From contig JAHJRK010000404.1 in assembly GCA_018830925.1 (NCBI GenBank), positions 1-8,324 on the forward strand: a stretch of 8,324 nt of DNA, read 5' to 3'. Source of the stretch: Pseudomonadota bacterium (GTDB taxonomy: Bacteria; Desulfobacterota; Desulfobacteria; Desulfobacterales; RPRI01). Below are positions 1 to 6,076 of the stretch, piece by piece. The notes under the pieces were generated by a model. It searched no databases. It had not been told where the DNA came from and worked only from the letters and a program-made list of their open reading frames with translations. The position numbers and the translations under genes are program-made. How positions within the stretch are numbered: position 1 is the stretch's first letter; the number at the start of each line of letters is the position of its first letter.

Positions 1-197
1 AGGAAATCGCCCGCTATGTCTATGTTCATTGACTTCAGCCAGTCAATGTACTTAAGATACTGATCCGTTAAAAGGGAGATCGGGATGTCATAAATATCGA
101 CCTCGTTTTTCTTTATAAGATGAATAAGAAGATCCATAGGACCTTCAAACACGTCTTTTAAATGCACTTCATATATCTCTTCAGTTTCTTCGGACAT
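1..197 (-). CDS. scpA: Segregation and condensation protein A, N-terminal part (partial)
   Basis: ScpA is the kleisin subunit of the bacterial SMC-ScpA-ScpB condensin. It bridges the SMC heads and helps compact and segregate the chromosome in the cytoplasm. Only the first 65 codons are here; the rest lies beyond the left edge. The translation begins MSEETEEIYEVHLK and contains the family's N-terminal signature: FEGPMDLLIHLIKKNEVDIY, then DIPISLLTDQYLKYIDW. This is the region that in known ScpA proteins contacts the SMC neck. ATG at 197 is chosen because the family normally starts a few residues before this motif, and an in-frame TGA lies a few codons upstream with no start codon between. No good Shine-Dalgarno sequence precedes it. 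It follows trpS after 80 nt and is probably the next gene of that operon, although a possible hairpin and tandem repeats lie between. scpB would be expected next, outside the window. Confidence 0.93.
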   Translation of the reverse strand, partial: MSEETEEIYEVHLKDVFEGPMDLLIHLIKKNEVDIYDIPISLLTDQYLKYIDWLKSMNIDIAGDF

Positions 198-217
198 GGA
201 ATCTCGTTTTTCAAATA

Positions 218-241
218 GGGTTCAAGGGCTCAAGGGTTCAA
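218..241. repeat. Three tandem 8-bp units (GGGTTCAA / TTGAACCC)
   Basis: Three head-to-tail copies of GGGTTCAA fill 218-225, 226-233 and 234-241; the middle copy has C in place of T at 229. Read with the operon the unit is TTGAACCC. It lies about 20 nt upstream of the scpA start codon, inside what should be its leader. Similar TTGAACCC arrays are, from memory, common intergenic repeats in some deltaproteobacterial genomes; that was not checked here. Copy number may vary between strains. Confidence 0.75.
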
Positions 242-251
242 TCCTAATAAA

Positions 252-275
252 ATCACCAACTCTTTTGGAGGTGAT
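252..275 (-). terminator. Possible weak hairpin/terminator after trpS
   Basis: ATCACC at 252-257 is the exact complement of GGTGAT at 270-275, giving a 6-bp stem with a 12-nt loop. In the direction of trpS transcription the stem is followed by TTTATT, a short U-rich tail. The large loop and short stem make it a weak intrinsic terminator at best. It might only attenuate transcription into scpA, or be a chance inverted repeat. Confidence 0.25.
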
Positions 276-277
276 CC

Positions 278-1264
278 TTAAATTTTTACAGAAGCCCTGA
301 CTTCTTCCATTGTTTTTGCCGCAACTTTTCCGGCTCTTTTTATCCCGTCCGCAATTATATCGTCAACTGTCTGAGGACGGGCTTCATAATACTCCCTCTT
401 TTCCCTTATAGGTTCAAGAGCCTTCGAGAGGTTTTTTGCCATTATTTTTTTGCATTCCACGCATCCGATTTCAGCCTTGCGGCATTTCGGATTTATATCG
501 TCACAAGTTGCCTCACCAGAATATATCCGGTGAAATTCGAAGACATTGCATACATCCGGATCACCCGGATCGCTTTTTCTCGCCCTCTGAGGGTCCGTCA
601 CCATCGCCGAGACTTTTGATGATATGACATCCGGCTTATCGGAAAGGAATATGGCGTTGTTGTAGCTTTTGCTCATTTTGCGCCTGTCAAGGCCGAGTAT
701 CTTGGGTGTTTTCGTCAGGATCGCTTCCGGCTCGGGAAATACTTCTCCGTAAAGAAAATTGAATCGCCTTGCTATCTCCCGCGTGATTTCAACATGGGGA
801 ACCTGGTCGATGCCGACAGGAACTCCGGATGGTTTATACATGATGATATCCGCGGCCTGAAGCACGGGGTAGCCTAGAAACCCGAAAGTCGAAAGGTCCT
901 TGCTGCTTAACTGAACAATCTGGTCCTTATAAGTAGGGTTGCGTTCAAGCCATGGAACAGGCGTTATCATGGAAAGAATCAGAAAAAGTTCCGCGTGCTC
1001 TTTGACATGTGACTGAATAAACATGGTGCTTTTATCGGGTGAAAGGCCTGCGCTGAGCCAGTCTATTATCATCTCTCTTGTATATTCTGAAATCATGGAT
1101 GTATTTTCATAATCGCTTGTCAAGGCATGCCAGTCTGCTATGAAATAGAAGCAGTCGTATTCATCCTGCATACGGACCCAGTTTAAAAGCGCGCCGTGAA
1201 GGTTGCCCAGGTGAAGCGGACCCGTAGGTCTCATTCCGCTCAATATCCTTTTTTTTCCGGTCAT
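278..1264 (-). CDS. trpS: Tryptophanyl-tRNA synthetase
   Basis: This class I aminoacyl-tRNA synthetase activates tryptophan with ATP and charges tRNA-Trp in the cytoplasm. The 328-residue length is normal for bacterial TrpRS. The HIGH-type motif is HLGN at 18-21 after SGMRPTGPL, and the KMSKS loop is at 196-200 (RRKMSKSYNN). The GIDQ stretch at 151-154 belongs to the Rossmann-fold active site. In the C-terminal helical region four cysteines, C239, C261, C268 and C271, are spaced C-x21-C-x6-C-x2-C. This closely matches the C-x22-C-x6-C-x2-C motif that binds a [4Fe-4S] cluster in Thermotoga maritima TrpRS, so a cluster is likely by inference. The start is supported by AGGAG at 1271-1275, six nt before ATG. 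It lies 40 nt after the M50 protease gene and 80 nt before scpA, probably in one operon. No T-box or tryptophan-rich leader peptide is visible in the 40-nt spacer. Confidence 0.98.
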   Translation of the reverse strand: MTGKKRILSGMRPTGPLHLGNLHGALLNWVRMQDEYDCFYFIADWHALTSDYENTSMISEYTREMIIDWLSAGLSPDKSTMFIQSHVKEHAELFLILSMITPVPWLERNPTYKDQIVQLSSKDLSTFGFLGYPVLQAADIIMYKPSGVPVGIDQVPHVEITREIARRFNFLYGEVFPEPEAILTKTPKILGLDRRKMSKSYNNAIFLSDKPDVISSKVSAMVTDPQRARKSDPGDPDVCNVFEFHRIYSGEATCDDINPKCRKAEIGCVECKKIMAKNLSKALEPIREKREYYEARPQTVDDIIADGIKRAGKVAAKTMEEVRASVKI

Positions 1265-1304
1265 TTAAATCTCCTGTATGAAATTATGAACTATACTTGT
1301 ACGG

Positions 1305-1967
1305 TCAGCTCCCGAGAAGAAAGCTTACGATAGGTATTGTAAAGAATCTTATGATTTTATTAATAAGACCTGTAAACAGAAGAACAATTATTATTATCAT
1401 TCCGAAACGCTCTATCCGCGCATACTGTATCCTCATCGGAACAGGAAGAAACATGGCAAAGATCCTGCTTCCGTCCAGCGGGGGGATTGGTATGAGATTG
1501 AAGACCGCGAGCACGGAATTGATTATGACGCTGTAATAAAGCATATAGTTTACGTCCGAGATAATGGCGATAATTCCGGGATCATGTAAGCTTTCTTCAT
1601 ACTGTATGAGAAATTGAAAAAGAATGCCCGAAACAACCGCTATGGCAAGATTGGTCAGCACTCCTGCCGCGGAGACTATGATTGTTCCTTTTCTGTAATT
1701 CCTTAAAGCGGCAAAATTAACGGGTACCGGTTTCGCGTAGCCGAAAATAATCGGGGAGCCCATGAATTTAAGCATCGCCGGCAGTAAAAAAGATCCCACA
1801 AAATCGAGATGTTTTAACGGGTTTAATGTCAGCCTGCCAGCAAGCTTTGCGGTAGAGTCTCCCATTCTGTAAGCGGCGTAACCATGAGCGACTTCATGAG
1901 CGGTTACTGAAAAAATAAGGGGAACAAGCATTAAAAATAATTTATATATGTCAATATTCTGAAGCAT
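1305..1967 (-). CDS. Site-2 protease-type membrane metalloprotease (peptidase M50, short form)
   Basis: This is an integral membrane zinc protease of the M50 family, short PDZ-less group (COG1994-like). Such proteins are thought to cleave substrates within the membrane, but the target here is unknown. The zinc-binding HEVAH is at 24-28 in the first hydrophobic segment. The second catalytic motif NLIPIPPLDG is at 157-166, with D165 the expected third zinc ligand. Hydrophobic stretches at about 7-29, 55-75, 94-120, 143-160 and 187-206 suggest five or six membrane segments. The 220-residue length is usual for this group, and no PDZ domain is present. The start codon lies inside the end of the upstream nucleotidyltransferase gene: the two overlap by 17 nt (1951-1967) in different frames, which suggests translational coupling and fits the lack of a strong ribosome binding site. 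trpS follows after 40 nt. The family is confident; the physiological role is not known. Confidence 0.93.
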   Translation of the reverse strand: MLQNIDIYKLFLMLVPLIFSVTAHEVAHGYAAYRMGDSTAKLAGRLTLNPLKHLDFVGSFLLPAMLKFMGSPIIFGYAKPVPVNFAALRNYRKGTIIVSAAGVLTNLAIAVVSGILFQFLIQYEESLHDPGIIAIISDVNYMLYYSVIINSVLAVFNLIPIPPLDGSRIFAMFLPVPMRIQYARIERFGMIIIIVLLFTGLINKIIRFFTIPIVSFLLGS

Positions 1968-4629
1968 GATTCTGTATAAAAATCAGCTCATCATTTTTCG
2001 TTTTAAGCAGTCCGTTCAGTTTAGCGTCAAGAGCTGCCTGCAATATATCCTTGTAAAGGGGACCCGGTTCAAGCCCTAGTTTTTTTAAATCTCTTCCGGA
2101 TACCGACAACTTTGTTATCCTCAGCTGTGTTACGAAAAATGAAATCGCTTTTTTTACCCTTTCGTGTTTTGTCACCGCCATCATATAGAGGATAAGCTCT
2201 ATCCTGAATAAGGAAAGCAGTTTATATAGCATGTCGTTTGTTATTGAATTATCCATTTCAAGTCTATACAGGCATCTTTCTGCTTCAAACCGCTCTTTAC
2301 AGAAAATGCTCTGAAGTTTTGGAGCGATTTCAAACCGTGCGCATACCTCTTCCGTTACGTTCATTTTACTGTGCCTGAATAGCACCAGAAAATAAACGGC
2401 CCACTTCATATAGGATTCTTCGAGAAAAAGCAAATCATGCCATGAAAGAACCTGTCTAACCGAGTCCAGAGATGAAACAAGCTCTTTATTTAATGTAACC
2501 GAAGGATCGATTTCCTTGAGCAAATCAAAATCATTCAGTCTTATTATTGTTGATGATGGATTCTCCTCTTCAAGAATCTGGCGAAGTTCCGAAAAAACCC
2601 TTCTCCCGCTTAAACGCTTGAAAAAATCCATTTTTACCGCGTTCTCTATAAGTCCTGATGTCAGTTTTCCGATTGTAAAACCGAACCGCTGCTCAAATCT
2701 TATTGCCCGGAAAACGCGGGTGGGATCTTCCACAAAGCTCAGGTTGTGCAGAACTTTTATCGATTTATCTTTTATATCTTTCTGGGCTGCAAAAAAGTCT
2801 ATGAGGGTTCCGAATCTTTCGGGATTCAACTGGATTGCCATGGTATTTATTGTAAAATCCCTCCTGAAGAGATCAAGTTTTATGGAACTCATTTCAACGG
2901 TAGGAAGGGCTGCCGGAAACTTGTAATATTCCATCCTTGCTGAGGCTACGTCAATTTTGAACCCGTCCGGTAAGACGACGACCGCGGTTCCGAATTTCCC
3001 GTAAACATGCACCCTTGCCCCAATCATTGGCGCATATTTTTTTGCAAATGCGATGCCGTCGCCTTCAATGACAATATCTACATCCTCATTGTTTCTGTAC
3101 ATAAGAAGGTCGCGTACGAAGCCGCCGATAACATAGGCTTCACAGTTAATTTCATTGGCGACTTTGCCAATGGTTTTCAATATGTCGATAATGCGTTTCG
3201 AAAGGCGTTCTTCTATAAACTTTACTATATTTCTTGTTCTGGCATGAAGCTGTCCACTTGGCTGGTCTGAAAGTTCGGAATTATTCTGCTGGGACTGCCT
3301 GACGAGTATATTTAAAAGGTCTGTCCGTGTTAACACTCCGATTATATTGCCGTTATCTATAACTGGAAGGATGCGCTGCTTGTTTTCAATAATTTTGTTC
3401 TGAATTTCCGTGAGCTCGGCGTCCGGTCCTACCGAAGCCATTTCGGTTGTCATATATTCTCTGACCTGGACATGATCCAGCTTGTGATAAAGCGCTTTTT
3501 CGATAACCTGCCTGGTGATATAACCGAGCAGATTTTCACGACCGTCGATCTTCTCAGTAACCAGAAGGGCATTTACATTATAACGGGTCAGAAATTCGCT
3601 TGCATCCCTGCAGGAAATCTCACTATCGACAGTAATTGCAGGAGAAGACATAAGCTGCTTTGCCGTTCTTCTTGCCCTGATTTTTTCGTACAGAATTTCG
3701 ATGAGTTTCTGTTCAATCTGCGCAAGAGTTTCCCCCTTTATTGTAGCCGATGCGGCAAATGTGTGTCCCCCGCCGCCAAGAGGAGCTGCGATCGCACCGG
3801 CATCCACTTCAGTTATCCTGCTTCTTGCGACCAGGTAAACCTTGTTCTCCATCAGAGCGAGGGCAAATATAGCATCTATGTTTTCCATTCTTGCCATCTT
3901 GTGGACGAGAAATGCAAAATCATTGATATACGTATCTGTCGATATGGTTGTAATGACGACTTCGATGCCGTTTATATTATGCCTGGTCGATGCCTGGATC
4001 ATATCATTTAAAAGAGAAACCTGTTTCGGACTTATTTCTCCCCGTGAAATAAGATTGGAGATTATGTTCAGATTGGCTCCTTTTGAAAGTAAAAAAGCCG
4101 CCGCTTTAAAGTCATCCTCCGTGGTTGAAGGAAAAGTAAAAGAACCTGTATCCTCGTATATGCCAAGGCACATTATCGTTGCTTCATCAGCCGATATTTC
4201 AATTCCTTTTTCTTTCAATATCTCAGCAAGTATTGCAACCGTTGAACCGGTCTGACGGTAAACTTCAAGACTGCCTTTTATGTCGTTTGAAGCAGGCGGA
4301 TGGTGGTCGTATATATGAATATCGATATCATCGCGTTCAAGAAGCGATGAGAGTTTTCCGATTCTGCCCGACTGGCGTGTATCAACCATTACTATACGTT
4401 TGACATTTGCAAAATCGATCTTTTTCATATCGGCCATGTTAAAAAGATATACCATCGACTCCACAAAGAAATTTCTCAGGTTTTTTTCCTGTGAGCCGGG
4501 GAAAACGACAAGAGATCCGGGATAGAGTTTTTGCGCTGCAAGCATGGAAGCTATTGCATCAAAATCCGCATTTATATGCGTTGTTATGATCGTGAGCCCT
4601 TTATTATCCAAGTGTTCTACCGCTTTCAT
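1951..4629 (-). CDS. DHH/DHHA1 - CBS pair - tRNA nucleotidyltransferase (poly(A) polymerase family) fusion
   Basis: This 892-residue multidomain protein ends in a class II tRNA nucleotidyltransferase, the family that adds CCA, CC or A to tRNA 3' ends or adds poly(A). Numbering is from ATG 4629. Residues about 10-165 are a DHH phosphoesterase domain: NADFD (20-24), DTR (83-85), DHH (108-110) and YEDTG (158-162) supply the metal ligands. A DHHA1 domain follows with GGGGH at 285-289. Two CBS domains span roughly 325-380 and 390-445. The nucleotidyltransferase head has GGFVRD (502-507), catalytic D516 and D518 (EDVDIV), RRDFTIN (589-595) and EDPTR (634-638). A helical tRNA-binding tail ends with GLEPGPLYKDIL. 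All main catalytic residues look intact. Related long proteins, such as the Aquifex A-adding enzyme, cooperate with a separate CC-adding enzyme; whether this one adds A, CCA or poly(A) cannot be told from sequence. ATG 4629 is preferred over GTG 4632 because AAGGA at 4637-4641 is 7 nt from the ATG but only 4 from the GTG. It is the first gene of the minus-strand operon. Confidence 0.93.
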   Translation of the reverse strand: MKAVEHLDNKGLTIITTHINADFDAIASMLAAQKLYPGSLVVFPGSQEKNLRNFFVESMVYLFNMADMKKIDFANVKRIVMVDTRQSGRIGKLSSLLERDDIDIHIYDHHPPASNDIKGSLEVYRQTGSTVAILAEILKEKGIEISADEATIMCLGIYEDTGSFTFPSTTEDDFKAAAFLLSKGANLNIISNLISRGEISPKQVSLLNDMIQASTRHNINGIEVVITTISTDTYINDFAFLVHKMARMENIDAIFALALMENKVYLVARSRITEVDAGAIAAPLGGGGHTFAASATIKGETLAQIEQKLIEILYEKIRARRTAKQLMSSPAITVDSEISCRDASEFLTRYNVNALLVTEKIDGRENLLGYITRQVIEKALYHKLDHVQVREYMTTEMASVGPDAELTEIQNKIIENKQRILPVIDNGNIIGVLTRTDLLNILVRQSQQNNSELSDQPSGQLHARTRNIVKFIEERLSKRIIDILKTIGKVANEINCEAYVIGGFVRDLLMYRNNEDVDIVIEGDGIAFAKKYAPMIGARVHVYGKFGTAVVVLPDGFKIDVASARMEYYKFPAALPTVEMSSIKLDLFRRDFTINTMAIQLNPERFGTLIDFFAAQKDIKDKSIKVLHNLSFVEDPTRVFRAIRFEQRFGFTIGKLTSGLIENAVKMDFFKRLSGRRVFSELRQILEEENPSSTIIRLNDFDLLKEIDPSVTLNKELVSSLDSVRQVLSWHDLLFLEESYMKWAVYFLVLFRHSKMNVTEEVCARFEIAPKLQSIFCKERFEAERCLYRLEMDNSITNDMLYKLLSLFRIELILYMMAVTKHERVKKAISFFVTQLRITKLSVSGRDLKKLGLEPGPLYKDILQAALDAKLNGLLKTKNDELIFIQNHASEY

Positions 4630-4636
4630 CACAATT

Positions 4637-4641
4637 TCCTT
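4637..4641 (-). promoter_or_regulatory. Ribosome binding site deciding the start of the nucleotidyltransferase fusion
   Basis: Read on the minus strand this is AAGGA. It lies 7 nt upstream of ATG (4629-4627) and 4 nt upstream of the adjacent in-frame GTG (4632-4630), so the ATG is the more likely initiation codon. Confidence 0.6.
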
Positions 4642-4694
4642 GATTTATGCAGCCTCACGGCTTTATCTGTCCATAAAACTATGTCATACCAGCG

Positions 4695-4716
4695 AAAGTC
4701 CGCCGCGGCGGACTTT
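4695..4716. repeat. Perfect 22-bp GC-rich palindrome
   Basis: AAAGTCCGCCG (4695-4705) is followed directly by its exact reverse complement CGGCGGACTTT (4706-4716) with no spacer. It is preceded by TGTCATACCAGCG, which resembles the left part of the GTCATACC-type intergenic repeats of many proteobacteria (recalled, not searched). As RNA it would form a stable hairpin in the leader of the minus-strand operon. Neither side has a long U-run, so it is not a standard intrinsic terminator. It could also be a protein-binding dyad or a repeat relic. Confidence 0.8.
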
Positions 4717-4770
4717 GGAGGGAGTAACGGTATTTATGATTTGTTACAAAGCCGGCATATTTTAAATTTT

Positions 4771-4800
4771 ATCATATACATATATAGGCTATTTTATCAA
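4771..4800 (-). promoter_or_regulatory. Candidate sigma-70-type promoter for the minus-strand operon
   Basis: On the minus strand TTGATA (4800-4795) and TATGAT (4776-4771) are 18 nt apart, each matching five of six consensus bases, in AT-rich DNA. Transcription would start near 4764, giving a leader of about 135 nt that includes the 22-bp palindrome. The -35 box overlaps the left edge of the inverted-repeat element. This is pattern matching only; AT-rich DNA yields such matches by chance. Confidence 0.35.
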
Positions 4801-5010
4801 GCTCAAGATATTATTTAGTTTCCATCCGGAAATGGACTTTTTGTGCGATATAAGCGTCAATACGCGGTATTTTTTATGCGACTTAATATGCCTATGTCTT
4901 AAGCGCAATATCTTGATTTACTTGAGCTTGCACAAAACTGCCAATTTCAGGATTGGAAACATACATGTGCCCAAATATTTTTCCGGATGGAGACTATTAA
5001 AATCTGTTGT
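4798..5010. repeat. Mosaic of nested and interleaved inverted repeats (MITE-like element), edges uncertain
   Basis: This non-coding block is dominated by inverted repeats. (1) GTTTCCATCCGGAAA (4818-4832) and the adjoining sequence to 4846 pair, with small gaps, with 4930-4960; the arm ends are GCACAAAA (4930-4937) and TTTCAGGATTGGAAAC (4945-4960). (2) The same left arm, from 4816, also pairs with TTTCCGGATGGAGACTA (4980-4996), 16 of 17 bases. (3) CAAGCTCAAG (4798-4807) is the exact complement of CTTGAGCTTG (4921-4930), and TCAAGATATT (4803-4812) of AATATCTTGA (4907-4916). Small internal hairpins are GCGT-CAAT-ACGC (4854-4865) and GCGACTTAA / TTAAGCGC (4878-4906). There is no transposase and no credible ORF. 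It may be a miniature transposable element or a repeat cluster with an older copy inside a newer one. Exact ends and target duplications could not be settled. Confidence 0.65.
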
Positions 5011-5035
5011 CGTTTATTCCGGATTGTGTTATAAA
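5007..5035 (+). promoter_or_regulatory. Candidate sigma-70-type promoter for the radical SAM gene
   Basis: TTGTCG (5007-5012; four of six) and TATAAA (5030-5035; five of six) are 17 nt apart. The predicted start of transcription, near 5042, would leave a leader of about 20 nt before the coding region. It lies at the right edge of the inverted-repeat element. Pattern match only. Confidence 0.4.
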
Positions 5036-5058
5036 ACTAAAGATTTTGATGGATTAGT

Positions 5059-6009
5059 GTGTCAATGAAGAATAAAATAAATTCCGGATACAGGTATATT
5101 TTCGGCCCTGTACCGTCAAGACGGCTCGGCGTGTCACTCGGTGTGGATCTTTTACCGGCAAAAATCTGCACCCTTGACTGTATATACTGTGAATGCGGGA
5201 AAACGAAAACGCTTACAATCGACAGAAAAGAATATGTTCCTGTCGAAAGGGTTGAGTCCGAGATAAGGGATTATTTGTCAGGGGACCCCGATCTCGATTA
5301 TATCACGTTTTCCGGTTCTGGCGAGCCGACTCTCCACAGTTGCATTGGAGAGCTGATTAAATTTTTGAAATATGATTATCCACGTTACAAGATCGCACTG
5401 CTGACCAACGGGACCCTTTTGCATGAACCGTCAGTTTTTAAGCAGGCTCTTGATGCGGATATTGTTAAGGTTTCACTGGACGCGGGATCGGTTGAAAGTT
5501 TTGTCCGGATAAACAGGCCTCATAGTGCTCTTGAACTCACAAAGATAACAGACGGCCTGATTAATTTCAGGAATATTTATTCTAAAGAGTTATGGGTTGA
5601 AGTTTTTCTTGTAAAAGGCGTTAATGACGATAATGATGAGTTGAAGGAGATAAAAAAACTTATTCAACTTATAAGACCTGACAGGATTCATATAAATACT
5701 CTTGACAGGCCGGGAACCGAAAGCTGGGTTGAAGCGGTTGAAAAATCAGTTATGGAGAATATCACCGGATATCTTGATAACGCACAGCTCATTGACGATC
5801 CGGATTCGACAAGAGGAACCCTCAGCATTGATATAATTGAATTTATAACGGCTACAGTAAAGAGAAGGCCGTGTACGGCCGGAGATGTTTCACATATATT
5901 GAATATTACAGATTATGAAGCAAAAAAGTATCTTGATATTCTTTCAGAAAGAGGGGAAATTGGAAAAAAGATCATGCCGAGAGGAGTATTCTACTTCAGG
6001 ATGGAATAG
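5059..6009 (+). CDS. Radical SAM protein (GPVPSRRLG family, COG0731-like) with C-terminal winged-helix-like region
   Basis: This is a radical S-adenosylmethionine enzyme of unknown reaction. C37, C41 and C44 form the CxxxCxxC motif (CTLDCIYC) that holds the SAM-binding [4Fe-4S] cluster. GSGEPTL at 86-92 is the SAM-binding 'GGE'-type motif. FGPVPSRRLGVSLGVDLLP (15-33) before the cysteines is the hallmark of this subfamily. An extra C46 directly follows the motif. Residues about 255-316 (IIEFITATVKRRPCTAGDVS..., then YLDILSERGEIGKK...GVFYF) resemble a winged helix, as if for nucleic-acid or protein recognition. The subfamily shares the general fold of the tRNA-wybutosine enzyme TYW1, but a tRNA role here would be a guess. 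The start is uncertain: GTG 5059 is 5 nt from a weak GATGGA site and ATG 5065 is 11 nt from it, a difference of two residues. It diverges from the left operon, and pilC follows after 67 nt. Family assignment is strong; function is unknown. Confidence 0.9.
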   Translation: MSMKNKINSGYRYIFGPVPSRRLGVSLGVDLLPAKICTLDCIYCECGKTKTLTIDRKEYVPVERVESEIRDYLSGDPDLDYITFSGSGEPTLHSCIGELIKFLKYDYPRYKIALLTNGTLLHEPSVFKQALDADIVKVSLDAGSVESFVRINRPHSALELTKITDGLINFRNIYSKELWVEVFLVKGVNDDNDELKEIKKLIQLIRPDRIHINTLDRPGTESWVEAVEKSVMENITGYLDNAQLIDDPDSTRGTLSIDIIEFITATVKRRPCTAGDVSHILNITDYEAKKYLDILSERGEIGKKIMPRGVFYFRME

Positions 6010-6076
6010 ATAAGATAACTCAATCCATCTAGTTTTTTTTGATTACCGTTTATTTTCACGAGCAAGGAGGGCTACT

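Larger units (their letters stand above)
4633..5058. other. Divergent intergenic region without a credible gene
   Basis: About 425 bp separate the divergently transcribed nucleotidyltransferase and radical SAM genes. It holds the 22-bp palindrome, an AT-rich stretch around 4755-4800, the inverted-repeat mosaic and one candidate promoter per strand. Short open frames on the plus strand have no recognisable protein features and are explained by the repeat DNA. Confidence 0.8.

Noticed and set aside
267..304. Plus-strand Shine-Dalgarno GGAGGTGATCC as the ribosome binding site of a small gene
   Set aside because: No ATG, GTG or TTG with an open frame follows at a usable distance; the internal GTG frame stops after nine codons.
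2516..2926. Plus-strand open frame of 136 codons
   Set aside because: It is antisense to the nucleotidyltransferase catalytic region, whose motifs are intact on the minus strand; it is a shadow frame.
4531..4818. Plus-strand open frames across the start of the nucleotidyltransferase gene and into the intergenic region (also 4544-4765)
   Set aside because: They lie antisense to a strongly supported gene and then in repeat DNA, and show no protein family features or good ribosome binding site.
4798..5010. CRISPR array or riboswitch in the repeat-rich intergenic region
   Set aside because: Repeats are inverted and irregular with no constant spacer length, there are no cas genes, and no known riboswitch core is recognisable.
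4832..5068. Plus-strand open frame of 78 codons in the intergenic region
   Set aside because: It is made almost entirely of the inverted-repeat element and runs into the radical SAM start; the peptide shows no recognisable motif.
6010..6076. T-run at 6031-6038 as a terminator between the radical SAM gene and pilC
   Set aside because: No stable GC-rich stem precedes the T-run, so a terminator is not supported.
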